A stretch of 64,000 nt of DNA from positions 62,001 to 126,000 of the forward strand of contig NZ_QNSB01000007.1 of NCBI RefSeq assembly GCF_003315415.1. Direction: 5' to 3'. Of the stretch, positions 17,403 to 25,912 are shown in pieces. The notes under the pieces are model-generated. The model was given only the letters and a program-made list of their open reading frames with translations, made no database searches and had not been told where the DNA came from. Origin of the DNA: Brevibacterium sanguinis (GTDB lineage: Bacteria > Actinomycetota > Actinomycetes > Actinomycetales > Brevibacteriaceae). Numbering within the stretch: the stretch's first letter is position 1; each line of letters opens with the position of its first letter. Both the position numbers and the translations under genes were made by a program.

Positions 17403-18175
17403 GCCTTCCCGCCCCGCCCGCGCACCCCAGCGGTGCCCGGCCTCCGCACATCGACCGGAAGTTCGTGCCCCGGCACGTCGCCGTGGTCATGGACGGCAAC
17501 GGCCGCTGGGCCAATCAGCGCGGACTGCCGCGGACCGAGGGCCACAAGGCCGGAGAGGCCTCGCTGCTCGACGTCATCCACGGAGCCATCGAGATCGGGG
17601 TCGAGTACCTGTCCGCCTACGCCTTCTCCACGGAGAACTGGAAGCGCTCTCCCGAGGAGGTGCGCTTCCTCATGGGCTTCAACCGGGACGTCATCCGACG
17701 CCGGCGCGACGAGCTCCACGCCCTGGGCGTGCGCATCGTGTGGTCGGGGAGACGCGGACGCCTGTGGCGATCCGTCATCGCCGAGCTCGAGTCCGCCGCC
17801 GAGCTGACCAAGCACAACAGGGGGCTCGTCCTCCAGTTCTGCGTCAACTACGGAGGACGCTCGGAGATCGTCGACGCGGTCAACGAGATCGCCGCCGAGG
17901 TGGCCGCGGGGAAGCGCCGCCCCGGCAGGATCACGGAGAAGGCGCTGCGCTCACGGCTCTACGCGCCCGAGGTTCCCGATGTCGACCTGTTCCTCAGGTC
18001 GTCGGGGGAGCAGCGGATCTCGAACTTCCTCCTCTGGCAGACCGCGTACGCGGAGATGGTGTTCCAGGACGTCCTGTGGCCCGACGTCGACCGTCGCACG
18101 CTGTGGGCCGCGATCGAGGAGTACGCCCGCCGCGACCGCCGGTTCGGCGCCGCGGTCGACCGCCCCAGCGCCTGA
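17399..18175 (+). CDS. uppS: Isoprenyl diphosphate synthase (undecaprenyl/decaprenyl, UppS type)
   Basis: A 258-residue cis-prenyltransferase that makes the C50-C55 polyprenyl diphosphate carrier for wall polymers. The N-terminal [20 protein letters not shown] contains the catalytic Asp32 and the diphosphate-binding loop. Other family blocks are [26 protein letters not shown] in the form [13 protein letters not shown], and [24 protein letters not shown]. Product chain length cannot be read from sequence alone. Translationally coupled to recO. Confidence 0.95.
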   Translation: MSLPAPPAHPSGARPPHIDRKFVPRHVAVVMDGNGRWANQRGLPRTEGHKAGEASLLDVIHGAIEIGVEYLSAYAFSTENWKRSPEEVRFLMGFNRDVIRRRRDELHALGVRIVWSGRRGRLWRSVIAELESAAELTKHNRGLVLQFCVNYGGRSEIVDAVNEIAAEVAAGKRRPGRITEKALRSRLYAPEVPDVDLFLRSSGEQRISNFLLWQTAYAEMVFQDVLWPDVDRRTLWAAIEEYARRDRRFGAAVDRPSA

Positions 18176-18180
18176 GCCGA

Positions 18181-18218
18181 GAACGGGCCCGCATCCGGAG
18201 AGGATGCGGGCCCGGTTC
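18181..18218. terminator. Hairpin after uppS, terminator
   Basis: GAACGGGCCCGCATCC (18181-18196), loop GGAGA, then its complement with one extra G (18202-18218). It starts six bases after the uppS stop codon. Confidence 0.75.
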
Positions 18219-18221
18219 GCC

Positions 18222-18395
18222 GCGCCGGCCCCACTTTGTCGCGCCGGCCCACTTCGTCGCGCCGGCCCCACTTTGTCGCGCCGGCCCACTTCGTCGCGCC
18301 GGCCCCACTTTGTCGCGCCGGCCCACTTCGTCGCGCCGGCCCCAGTTCGTGGCGCTGGCCCCACTTGATGCCGGCCATTGCCCCACTTTGTCGCG
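18222..18395 (+). repeat. Tandem array of GCGCCGGCCC(C)ACTT(T/C)GTC units
   Basis: Units of 19 and 18 bp alternate: 18222-18240, 18241-18258, 18259-18277, 18278-18295, 18296-18314 and 18315-18332. Degenerate copies follow (18333-18351 and 18352-18370), then one intact core at 18384-18395. The alternation means a 37-bp unit was duplicated. A CRISPR is excluded because there are no unique spacers. Confidence 0.9.
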
Positions 18396-18436
18396 CCGGC
18401 CCCGTTCAGAGCTGGGTCCAGCGCGACAAAGTGGGG
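18381..18436. repeat. Inverted copies of the array core, long hairpin
   Basis: CCCCACTTTGTCGCG (18381-18395) is the exact complement of CGCGACAAAGTGGGG (18422-18436), giving a 15-bp stem with a 26-base loop. A second inverted copy lies at 18458-18472. Confidence 0.8.
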
Positions 18437-18549
18437 CAGCGGCCAGGGTCGGGCGCACGCGACAAAGTGGGGCAGCGGCCGGAGCGGGGCCCACGCGACC
18501 ACGTGGAGCAGCGACGCCGGGCCGCCGAGTGGAGTAGTGGCTGAATGGA

Positions 18550-18586
18550 GAACGGGCCCGCATCCGGAGGGGATGCGGGCCCGTTC
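18550..18586. terminator. Hairpin after deaD, terminator; near copy of the uppS hairpin
   Basis: GAACGGGCCCGCATCC (18550-18565), loop GGAGG, complement 18571-18586. On the minus strand it is preceded by TGAGCCGA, exactly as the uppS-side hairpin is on the plus strand, so 24 bases are identical in inverted orientation (18173-18196 against 18594-18571). Confidence 0.75.
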
Positions 18587-18632
18587 TCGGCTCACGCGGG
18601 AGGTTCAGTGCCCGGTGCCGACGCCTCGGCGA

Positions 18633-20450
18633 TCAGTAGCGGTCGCGGTCGTAGCTGCCGCGATCGCTGCCGTACTTCTTGCCGCCGGAGCGGCGATCGC
18701 CGCGGAAGCTCTTCCCGCCGCCGGGCTGCTTGTCGAAGTTGCGCTTCTTCGTGAACGAGCGCGCCGATCCCGGGCGGCCCGAGTCGGGACGGATGTCGAT
18801 GGGACGACCCTGGATCTCGGTGTGCTGCAGCTTCCGCAGCACCGAGGGATCGAGGTCCTGGGGCAGGTCGACGAGCGTGTGGTTCGAGCGGATGTCGATG
18901 TGCCCGATCTGCTTCGAGGTGATCCCGCCCTCGTTGGCGATCGCGCCGACGACGGCACCGGGCTGCAGGCGCTCATTGCGGCCCACGGCCAGACGATAGG
19001 TGACCATGCCCTCACGGCTGCGCGGAGCACGTTCGCGCCGGCCCCCGTCCCGAGCGCCGGGACCGGCGTCGCGGGCGCGGTCGCGCCCCCGACCCGGCTC
19101 GGGCATCGGCTCTGCCTTGAGCGATGTGCCGTCGAGGACCAGCGAGGCCAGGGCCGCGGCGATGTCGGTGGCGGGCACATTGCGGGACAGCTCGTACTGC
19201 TCGATGATCGTCGCGAGCTCGGTGAGCTCGGTGCTCGCCAGCACATCGTCGATGCGCTTGGTGAACTTCTCGACGCGGGTGTTCGTCAGCTCCTCGACGC
19301 TGGGCATGACGAGGGCCTCGACCTTCTGCTTCGTCGCCCGTTCGATCGAGCCGAGCAGCCGCTGCTCGCGCGGGGTGATGAAGAGGATCGCCTCGCCCGA
19401 GCGTCCCGCGCGACCGGTGCGGCCGATGCGGTGGACGTAGGACTCGGTGTCGTGGGGGATGTCGAAGTTGACGACGAGGGAGATGCGCTCGACGTCGAGA
19501 CCGCGGGCGGCGACGTCCGTGGCGACGAGGATGTCGATCTTGCCCTCGCGCAGCATCTCGACCGTGCGCTCACGGGCCTGCTGCGGGATGTCGCCGTTGA
19601 TCGCCGAGGCCTTGAAGCCGCGAGCGCGCAGCTTCTCCGCGAGCTCCTCGGTGGCCTGCTTGGTGCGGACGAACATGATGATGCCGTCGTACTCCTCGAC
19701 CTCGAGGATGCGGGTGAGCGCGTCGAGCTTGTGGGAGTGCTGGACCATGAAGTAGCGCTGGCGGATGTTGGCACCCGTCTGCGACTTCGAGGCGACCCGG
19801 ACCTCCTTCGGATTGCTCAGGTACTTGCCGGTGATCCGGTGGATCGAGGACGGCATCGTCGCGGAGAACAGGGCGACCTGACGCGAATCACCGGTCTGCT
19901 GGAAGATCTCCTCGATGTCCTCGGCGAAGCCCATCTTGAGCATCTCGTCGGCCTCGTCGAGCACGAGGTGCTCGAGGCTGCCGAGCTTGAGCGAGCCCTT
20001 CTTCAGGTGGTCGATGATGCGTCCGGGAGTGCCGACGACGACCTGCGCCCCGCGCTTGAGCCCGGCCAGCTGCGGACCGTAGGACTGCCCGCCGTAGATG
20101 GGGAGGACGGAGAAGTCGTCGAGGTTGGTCGCATACGAGGTGAACGCCTCGGCGACCTGGAGCGCGAGCTCGCGGGTCGGGGTGAGCACGAGGGCGAACG
20201 GGCCGTCGAGGGCCCGGCCCGCCTCGGCGAGGTGGGAGAGGACGGGCAGCGCGAACGCGGCGGTCTTCCCGGTGCCGGTCTGGGCGAGGCCGATGACGTC
20301 ACGGCCCTCGACGAGGGCGGGGATCGTCTCCGCCTGGATCGGGGAGGGGGTCTCGTAGCCGAGGGCGTCCACGGCGGCGAGGACGGAGGGGTGAAGGCCG
20401 AGGTCGGAGAAGGCCGGGGTCTCGGTGGTGGACTGTGCTGATTCGGTCAT
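18633..20450 (-). CDS. deaD: DEAD-box RNA helicase (DeaD/CsdA type)
   Basis: A 605-residue ATP-dependent RNA helicase. The Q motif (FSDLGLHPSV with PSPIQ), motif I AQTGTGKT, PTRELALQ, TPGRI, DEAD, SAT, and the C-terminal motifs FVRTK, TDVAARGLD and HRIGRTGRAG are all visible in order. After residue 400 comes a dimerisation-like region, an Arg-rich linker and a DbpA/CsdA RNA-binding domain (MVTYRLAVGRNERLQPGAVVG, about 475-545). The tail is Arg/Gly/Lys-rich. Such helicases act in ribosome assembly and RNA decay, often at low temperature. The 416-bp upstream gap may be a long 5' leader. Confidence 0.94.
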   Translation of the reverse strand: MTESAQSTTETPAFSDLGLHPSVLAAVDALGYETPSPIQAETIPALVEGRDVIGLAQTGTGKTAAFALPVLSHLAEAGRALDGPFALVLTPTRELALQVAEAFTSYATNLDDFSVLPIYGGQSYGPQLAGLKRGAQVVVGTPGRIIDHLKKGSLKLGSLEHLVLDEADEMLKMGFAEDIEEIFQQTGDSRQVALFSATMPSSIHRITGKYLSNPKEVRVASKSQTGANIRQRYFMVQHSHKLDALTRILEVEEYDGIIMFVRTKQATEELAEKLRARGFKASAINGDIPQQARERTVEMLREGKIDILVATDVAARGLDVERISLVVNFDIPHDTESYVHRIGRTGRAGRSGEAILFITPREQRLLGSIERATKQKVEALVMPSVEELTNTRVEKFTKRIDDVLASTELTELATIIEQYELSRNVPATDIAAALASLVLDGTSLKAEPMPEPGRGRDRARDAGPGARDGGRRERAPRSREGMVTYRLAVGRNERLQPGAVVGAIANEGGITSKQIGHIDIRSNHTLVDLPQDLDPSVLRKLQHTEIQGRPIDIRPDSGRPGSARSFTKKRNFDKQPGGGKSFRGDRRSGGKKYGSDRGSYDRDRY

Positions 20451-20866
20451 GAGTTTTCTCTCTCACGTTGACACACACTTGATCGCAGATGACTGTAGTG
20501 GCGATCTACCCTGCGGCCGCTTGTGCAATCATTCGTGAGCAATCCGGGCCGAATCCGTACGAGATCCAAGATCGTCTTGGGGCATGGCCGCCCGAGCGGG
20601 CGGCACGCACATCCGTGACGGTGAAGGTTTGGGTGTACCCCCGATTCTACACGGGTCGCCCTCGCCGAGGCGATCGGCGGGTGTGAGTTCCGTCGCCCAT
20701 CGGCGGGCCGACCCCGCTCGCGCCCGTCGCCGGCTCGGACCGACGGTGGGCGCGGCGCCCGGTCGTCGGCTCCGGCCGACGGTGGGCGCGGGGCCGGAGA
20801 CGATAGGCTTGACCTCGCGCGCCACGGCAGCCGGCCGTCGGCGAACTACCCCAAGGAGCATCACAA
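20451..20866. other. Divergent deaD/glyS intergenic region with hairpins
   Basis: There is no gene in these 416 bases. On the deaD side lie two perfect hairpins: CCAAGA-tcg-TCTTGG (20566-20580) and GCCGCCCG-ag-CGGGCGGC (20587-20604). Near glyS is a duplicated block around CCGACGGTGGGCGCGG, seen twice between about 20737 and 20794. A TAGGCT at 20804-20809 is a candidate glyS -10, and CCAAGGAG ends eight bases before the glyS GTG. Confidence 0.6.
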
Positions 20867-22249
20867 GTGGCACAGTCCAAACTCGACGCCGTCATCGCCC
20901 TCGCCAAGCGCAGGGGATTCGTCTTCCAGGCCGGAGAGATCTACGGCGGGTCCCGCTCGGCGTGGGACTACGGACCATTGGGTGTGGAGCTCAAGGACAA
21001 CATCAAGACCCAGTGGTGGCAGACCTTCGTCCGCGGCCGTGAGGACGTCGTCGGTCTCGACTCCTCGATCATCCTGCCCAAGCGGGTGTGGGAGGCCTCG
21101 GGCCACGTCGAGACCTTCGTCGATCCCCTCGTCGAGTGCCTCAGCTGCCACAAGCGCCACCGCGAGGACCACCTCGTCGAGGCCTACGAGTCCAAGCACG
21201 GCAAGGCCCCGGAGAACGGCATGGCCGACGTCGTCTGCCCCGACTGCGGCACCCGTGGGCAGTGGACCGAGCCGCAGCAGTTCTCCGGACTCGTCAAGAC
21301 CTTCCTCGGCCCCGTCGACTCCGAGGCGGGACTGCACTACCTGCGGCCCGAGACCGCTCAGGGCATCTTCGTCAACTTCAACAACGTCGTCACCGCCGCC
21401 CGCAGGAAGCCGCCGTTCGGCATCGGCCAGATCGGCAAGGCGTTCCGCAACGAGATCACCCCGGGCAACTTCATCTTCCGTACCCGTGAGTTCGAGCAGA
21501 TGGAGATCGAGTACTTCGTCCACCCCGACGACGCCGACCGGTCCTACCGGGACTGGGTCGAGGACTGCTGGAACTGGTTCATCGACCTCGGCATCTCCAC
21601 CGACAACGTGCGGCGCCTCGACGTCCCGGCCGAGGACCGCGCGCACTACTCCTCGGGCACCGTCGACATCGAGTACCGGTTCGGCTTCCAGGGCTCGGAA
21701 TGGGGCGAGCTCATGGGGGTGGCCAACCGCACCGACTACGACCTCGGGACCCACACCGAGACCTCGGGCACGAAGCTGCAGTACTTCGACCAGGCCAGCG
21801 GTGAGCGCTACACCCCCTACGTCATCGAGCCCTCCTTCGGGCTGACCCGCTCGATGATGGCCTTCCTCGTCGAGGCCTACACCGAGGACGAGGCACCCAA
21901 CACGAAGGGCGGCACGGACAAGCGCATCGTGCTCAGGCTCGACCCGCGACTGGCCCCGGTCAAGGCCGCGGTCCTGCCGCTGAGCCGCAACGAGAAGCTC
22001 TCCCCGCAGGCGCGCGAGCTCGCCGCACGGCTGCGCAGGCGCTGGAACATCGACTTCGACGACGCCGGGGCGATCGGCCGCCGCTACCGCCGCCAGGACG
22101 AGATCGGCACGCCCCTGTGCATCACGTTCGACTTCGACTCGCTCGACGACCAGGCCGTGACGATCCGCAAGCGCGACGACATGAGCCAGGAGCGGGTGAG
22201 CATCGACAAGGTCGAGGACTACCTCGCCGCGGCACTCGGCGGGGCCTGA
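20867..22249 (+). CDS. glyS: Glycine--tRNA ligase (alpha2 type)
   Basis: A 460-residue class II aminoacyl-tRNA synthetase that charges tRNA-Gly. The N-terminus [22 protein letters not shown] is diagnostic of the single-chain dimeric type. A zinc-like insertion has C-x2-C and C-x2-C in [10 protein letters not shown] and [10 protein letters not shown]. Motif 2 is visible as [13 protein letters not shown] with [13 protein letters not shown], and motif 3 as [10 protein letters not shown]. The anticodon-binding domain follows. The GTG at 20867 with AAGGAG upstream gives the standard start. Confidence 0.96.
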   Translation: MAQSKLDAVIALAKRRGFVFQAGEIYGGSRSAWDYGPLGVELKDNIKTQWWQTFVRGREDVVGLDSSIILPKRVWEASGHVETFVDPLVECLSCHKRHREDHLVEAYESKHGKAPENGMADVVCPDCGTRGQWTEPQQFSGLVKTFLGPVDSEAGLHYLRPETAQGIFVNFNNVVTAARRKPPFGIGQIGKAFRNEITPGNFIFRTREFEQMEIEYFVHPDDADRSYRDWVEDCWNWFIDLGISTDNVRRLDVPAEDRAHYSSGTVDIEYRFGFQGSEWGELMGVANRTDYDLGTHTETSGTKLQYFDQASGERYTPYVIEPSFGLTRSMMAFLVEAYTEDEAPNTKGGTDKRIVLRLDPRLAPVKAAVLPLSRNEKLSPQARELAARLRRRWNIDFDDAGAIGRRYRRQDEIGTPLCITFDFDSLDDQAVTIRKRDDMSQERVSIDKVEDYLAAALGGA

Positions 22250-22285
22250 GACCGGCGGGACCGGCTCGGCGAACAGGGAGTCACC

Positions 22286-23722
22286 ATGCACATGACCTCG
22301 CACCGGGTGCCCAGGGCGTCGCCACGGGTCCGACTGCTCATGATCGTCTGCCTCGTGCCGCTTCTCGGGCTCACGGTGGCCGGGCTCTTCCTCCTGTGGC
22401 CGGGCGGGTCCGACACGGACCTGCCCGGCGGCGGGCCGACGACGAACTCCGCCGAGGGCGTCGCGGACACCGTGGCGACGGTCACCGCCGTCGACGCCTC
22501 GGACTGCGCGGACGCCGGGGGCGACCCTATGCTGCTGGCGGAGTGCACGACATTCGAGGCGGAGGCGAACGGTCGACCGGGCAGCCTCTACGTCACCCCT
22601 GACGCGATCGAGGCGGGCATCGGCGTGGGCGACACGGTCAAGGTCCTCGACTTCACCCGGTCGCCGGACCGGGCGGAGACGGGAACCGACTACGTCTTCA
22701 TCGACTACGACCGGGACGTCCCTCTGCTCGTGCTCGCGATCCTCTATGCGATCGTCGTCCTCGCGGTGGCGGGCCTCCGGGGGCTGCGGGCGCTCATCGG
22801 GCTGGGCTTCGCGGGCGTCGTGCTCCTCGTGTTCATGCTGCCCGCGATCCTCGATTCCCAGCCGCCTGTACTCGTCGCGATGGTCTCGGCGAGTGCGATC
22901 ATGGTGATCGCCCTCTACCTCGCCCACGGGATCTCGACGAGGACGACGACGGCGCTGTTCGGCACCGTGCTCGGCATCATCCTCACCGGGGTCCTCGGCG
23001 CCTGGATGACCTCGTGGGCGAACCTCGGGATCGCCTACACCGAGGACGGGTTCCTCCTCGCCGACACGACCGACCTGTCGATGTCGGATCTCATCGTCTG
23101 CGCGATCCTCATCACCGGCCTCGGCGTCCTCAACGACGTCACCATCACGCAGGCCTCGGCGGTGTGGGAGCTCGCGACCGTGGCCCCGGACCTGCGGGCG
23201 AGCCAGTTGTTCGCCCGGGCGATGCGCATCGGACGCGACCACATCGCCTCGACGGTCTACACCATCACCTTCGCCTATGTGGGCTCCGCGCTGATGACGC
23301 TGATCATCGTCTCCGCCCACGACCAGTCGTTCTTCGAATCGCTGACCCTGGGCGAGATGTCGATCGAGGTCGTGAGCATCCTCGTGTGCTCGATCGGGCT
23401 GGTCATCGCGATCCCGCTGACCACGGGCCTCGGCGTGCTCGTCGTGAAGTCGGGGCTGCGGCCGGCGCGGGACGTTCCCCGGACGACCGATCCCGACGAG
23501 GCCGAGCACCTCGCCGTCACCGCCACCGCAGGGCTCACCGCCACCGCAGGGCTCACCGCCGAGGCGGGTGGCGCGTCCTCCGAGGCCCGGCAGCCTGCTG
23601 GGGCGGCCCGGCCGGAGCCCGGTGCGGCAGCAGATGCCGCCGGTGCGCCGGAGCCCGGTGCCGGCAAGCAGCCGCTGACCCGCCGGGAGCGGCGTCGCCT
23701 CGAGGAGGACGGCGGACGCTGA
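22286..23722 (+). CDS. YibE/F-family multipass membrane protein
   Basis: A 478-residue membrane protein. There is one N-terminal helix (about 17-40), an extracytoplasmic domain to about residue 145, then about seven further helices up to residue 395. Conserved-looking YibE/F segments are DYDRDVPLLVLAILYAIVV, GLGVLNDVTITQASAVWEL and FARAMRIGRDHIASTVYTITFAYVG. The function of the family is unknown to me; a transport role has been suggested. The last 80 residues are a cytoplasmic Ala/Gly/Pro-rich tail ending in a basic RRERRRLEED. A perfect 18-bp repeat at 23521-23556 encodes part of the tail. ATG 22286 with AGGGAG upstream. Confidence 0.82.
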   Translation: MHMTSHRVPRASPRVRLLMIVCLVPLLGLTVAGLFLLWPGGSDTDLPGGGPTTNSAEGVADTVATVTAVDASDCADAGGDPMLLAECTTFEAEANGRPGSLYVTPDAIEAGIGVGDTVKVLDFTRSPDRAETGTDYVFIDYDRDVPLLVLAILYAIVVLAVAGLRGLRALIGLGFAGVVLLVFMLPAILDSQPPVLVAMVSASAIMVIALYLAHGISTRTTTALFGTVLGIILTGVLGAWMTSWANLGIAYTEDGFLLADTTDLSMSDLIVCAILITGLGVLNDVTITQASAVWELATVAPDLRASQLFARAMRIGRDHIASTVYTITFAYVGSALMTLIIVSAHDQSFFESLTLGEMSIEVVSILVCSIGLVIAIPLTTGLGVLVVKSGLRPARDVPRTTDPDEAEHLAVTATAGLTATAGLTAEAGGASSEARQPAGAARPEPGAAADAAGAPEPGAGKQPLTRRERRRLEEDGGR

Positions 23723-23766
23723 GGGGTGAGCCTCAGCGGACGACTGGGCGACATTCTGCATACGAC

Positions 23767-23809
23767 GAAGGCGGCTGCCCCATCCGGAGAGGGTGGGGCA
23801 GCCGCCTTC
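23767..23809. terminator. Bidirectional hairpin terminator
   Basis: GAAGGCGGCTGCCCCA (23767-23782) pairs perfectly with 23794-23809 across an 11-base loop. It lies between the convergent YibE/F and aminotransferase genes, 44 and 55 bases from their ends, and can serve both. Confidence 0.8.
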
Positions 23810-23864
23810 TCGGCTGTCCGGACTGCGCGGCGGTGGCGCTCGCTCGGCCCGGCCGGCCGTCAGA

Positions 23865-25256
23865 TCAGAGCTTGGTCCAGGCCTCCTCGAGGACGCCGCG
23901 GATGATCTGCTCCATCTCGTCGAACTCCGCCTGACCCACGGTCAGCGGGGGCGAGAGCTGGATGACCGGGTCTCCCCGGTCGTCGGCGCGGCAGTACAGG
24001 CCGTTCTCGTACATCTTCGCGGACACGAAGTTCTTGAGGATCCGCTCCGACTCCTCCTCGGTGAAGGACTCCTTGGTGTCGCGGTCCTTGACGAGCTCGA
24101 TGCCGTAGAAGAAGCCCTCGCCGCGGACGTCGCCGACGATCGGCAGGTCCTTGAGCTTCTCGAGCGTGAACTTGAACGCGGCGGCGTTCTCGTGCACGTG
24201 GTCGTTGAGCTTCTCGGACTCGAAGATGTCGAAGTTCGCCATGGCGGCGGCGCAGGCGACGGGGTGACCGCCGAAGGTGTAGCCGTGGTAGTAGGTCTCG
24301 TCCCCGCCGGGGCCGAAGGGCTCGAACAGACGATCGTGGGCGATCATCGCACCGAGCGGAGCATAGCCCGAGGTGATGCCCTTGGCGCTGGTGATGATGT
24401 CCGGGACGTAGCCGAAGTCGTTGCAGGCGAACATGTCGCCGATGCGGCCATAGGCGCAGATCGTCTCGTCGGAGACGAGGAGCACGTCGTACTCGTCGCA
24501 GATCTCGCGGACACGGTCGAAGTACCCGGGAGGCGGCGGGAAGCAGCCGCCGGAGTTCTGCACCGGCTCGAGGAACACAGCCGCGACGGAGTCGGGGCCC
24601 TCGAACTCGATGGCCTCGCCGATGCGGTCGGCGGCCCAACGGCCGAACACCTTCTCGTCGTGGGCGTAGGCCTCGGGTGCACGGTAGAAGTTGGTGTTGG
24701 GCACCTTGTGGGCGCCGGGGACCAGAGGGGCGAACTGCTCGCGCAGCCCGGGCAGGGAGGTCACGGACAGGGCGCCGTGCGGGGTGCCGTGGTAGGCGGT
24801 CGCACGGGAGATGATCTTGTGCTTGCCGGGCTTGCCGGTGACCTTGAAGTAGTTCTTCGCGAGCTTCATCGCCGACTCGACGGAGTCGCCGCCGCCGGAG
24901 GTGAGGAACACGCGGTTGAGGTCGCCGGGCGCATAGCTGGCCAGGCGCTCCGAGACCTCGATGGCCTGCGGATGGGCGAACGACCACAGCGGCATGAAGG
25001 GCAGCTTGAGCGTCTGGTCGTACATCGCCTTGGCGATCTCCTCACGACCGTGCCCGACCTGGACGGTGAACAGGCCGGCGAGACCGTCGAGGTAGCGCTT
25101 GCCCTTGTCGTCGAAGATGTAGTTGCCCTCGCCGCGGGTGATGATCGGCGCTTCTCCGCCGTCGAACAGCGACTGGTGCGGGCTCATGTGCATCCACACG
25201 TTGTTGCGAATGGCATCCTGATACGCGGTGCCAGACCTGGTGACATTCTCTGTCAT
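23865..25256 (-). CDS. Class III PLP-dependent aminotransferase
   Basis: A 463-residue omega-amino-acid type aminotransferase. The PLP lysine is Lys292 in ITSAKGITSGYAPLGA, the cofactor Asp is in LLVSDETICAYGRIG, and the phosphate-binding start of the large domain is SGGGDSVESAMKLA. Family members transfer amino groups from beta-alanine, putrescine, GABA or diaminobutyrate to pyruvate or 2-oxoglutarate. The ATG at 25256 overlaps the lrp stop (ATGA), so regulator and enzyme form one operon. With a DoeA-like protein divergent to it, a DoeD-like role in ectoine/diaminobutyrate breakdown is possible, but amine or beta-alanine catabolism fits equally well. Confidence 0.85.
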   Translation of the reverse strand: MTENVTRSGTAYQDAIRNNVWMHMSPHQSLFDGGEAPIITRGEGNYIFDDKGKRYLDGLAGLFTVQVGHGREEIAKAMYDQTLKLPFMPLWSFAHPQAIEVSERLASYAPGDLNRVFLTSGGGDSVESAMKLAKNYFKVTGKPGKHKIISRATAYHGTPHGALSVTSLPGLREQFAPLVPGAHKVPNTNFYRAPEAYAHDEKVFGRWAADRIGEAIEFEGPDSVAAVFLEPVQNSGGCFPPPPGYFDRVREICDEYDVLLVSDETICAYGRIGDMFACNDFGYVPDIITSAKGITSGYAPLGAMIAHDRLFEPFGPGGDETYYHGYTFGGHPVACAAAMANFDIFESEKLNDHVHENAAAFKFTLEKLKDLPIVGDVRGEGFFYGIELVKDRDTKESFTEEESERILKNFVSAKMYENGLYCRADDRGDPVIQLSPPLTVGQAEFDEMEQIIRGVLEEAWTKL

Positions 25257-25738
25257 CTTGTCCCCCAATTGTATTTTTGCTTTTCCAGTGAGAGGTACAT
25301 GAAGAGCTCCGTGTCGACGACGGCGTCGATCGACCGGAGTTCCCCATTGACGAACTCGATCAGGTGTCGATCGGATTCGCAGACGATCTCGACAAGGATG
25401 TCGAAGGACCCCGCAGTGACGACGAGATAGTCGATCTCGTCGTAGCCGTGGAGCCTGTCGGCCACCTTGGAGATGTCGCCGCGGACCTTCAGCCCCACCA
25501 TGGCCTGACGGGCGAAGCCCAGGCTCAGCGGATCGGTGACGGCGACGATCTCCATCACGCCCGATTCGATGAGCCTGGAGACCCGCTGGCGCACGGCGGC
25601 CTCCGACAGCCCGACTGTCTTGCCGATGGCGGAGTACGACTTGCGTCCGTCATGCTGCAGCTCGACGATGATCGCTTTGGACTTCTCATCGAGGTTGCCC
25701 AGACGCTGGTCGCCTCCGCTTGGCAGGAGTGGGGCCAT
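25253..25738 (-). CDS. Lrp/AsnC-family transcriptional regulator
   Basis: A 161-residue feast/famine regulator. The N-terminal helix-turn-helix is LDEKSKAIIVELQHDGRKSYSAIGKTVGLSEAAVRQRVSRLIESG in outline (residues 16-60). The C-terminal RAM ligand-binding domain follows, with YDEIDYLVVTAGSFDILVEIVCESD. ATG 25738 has GGAGGTGAAGA upstream. It is co-transcribed with the aminotransferase and divergent from the M24 gene, so it probably senses an amino acid or amine and controls both. In known ectoine-degradation clusters the regulator DoeX is also of this family. Confidence 0.9.
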   Translation of the reverse strand: MAPLLPSGGDQRLGNLDEKSKAIIVELQHDGRKSYSAIGKTVGLSEAAVRQRVSRLIESGVMEIVAVTDPLSLGFARQAMVGLKVRGDISKVADRLHGYDEIDYLVVTAGSFDILVEIVCESDRHLIEFVNGELRSIDAVVDTELFMYLSLEKQKYNWGTR

Positions 25739-25779
25739 TCTTCACCTCCGTGACTTGAGTCTCACGCCAATCTATCATT

Positions 25780-25824
25780 GAATCAGTCGGAATGCGCACT
25801 TCCGTTTGCGGAATCAGTCGAATG
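25780..25824. promoter_or_regulatory. Direct repeat between lrp and M24 gene, candidate Lrp sites
   Basis: GAATCAGTCGGAATG (25780-25794) and GAATCAGTCGAATG (25811-25824) start 31 bases apart, about three turns of the helix, in the divergent promoter region. Spacing by whole turns is typical for Lrp-type regulators that bind as multimers on one face of DNA. Assigned by position and repeat only. Confidence 0.45.
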
Positions 25825-25912
25825 TCCAGGTTTCTGTTCGGGAATCCGTCATCCGACGGCGGCAATCCGGCGGCCATTGACATGATGTGAAGTCCCTCAC
25901 CAGACTGGTCGC

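Larger units (their letters stand above)
18176..18632. repeat. Repeat-filled intergenic region between uppS and deaD
   Basis: No gene is evident in these 457 bases. They hold two near-identical hairpins (18181-18218 and 18550-18586) that bound an array of short repeats. Seven intact forward copies of the core CACTTYGTCGCG lie at 18232, 18250, 18269, 18287, 18306, 18324 and 18384, with two more decayed copies between the last two. Two inverted copies lie at 18422-18433 and 18458-18469. The first six alternate 19-bp and 18-bp units, giving a 37-bp super-repeat three times over. Confidence 0.9.

Noticed and set aside
18222..18395. Possible CRISPR array
   Set aside because: Repeats follow one another without unique spacers, units are 18-19 bp, and no cas gene is near.
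20861..23761. A 966-codon open frame on the minus strand across glyS and the YibE/F gene
   Set aside because: It is antisense to two clearly conserved genes, has Asp/Arg/Gly/Val-biased composition typical of high-GC shadow frames, and shows no recognisable domain.
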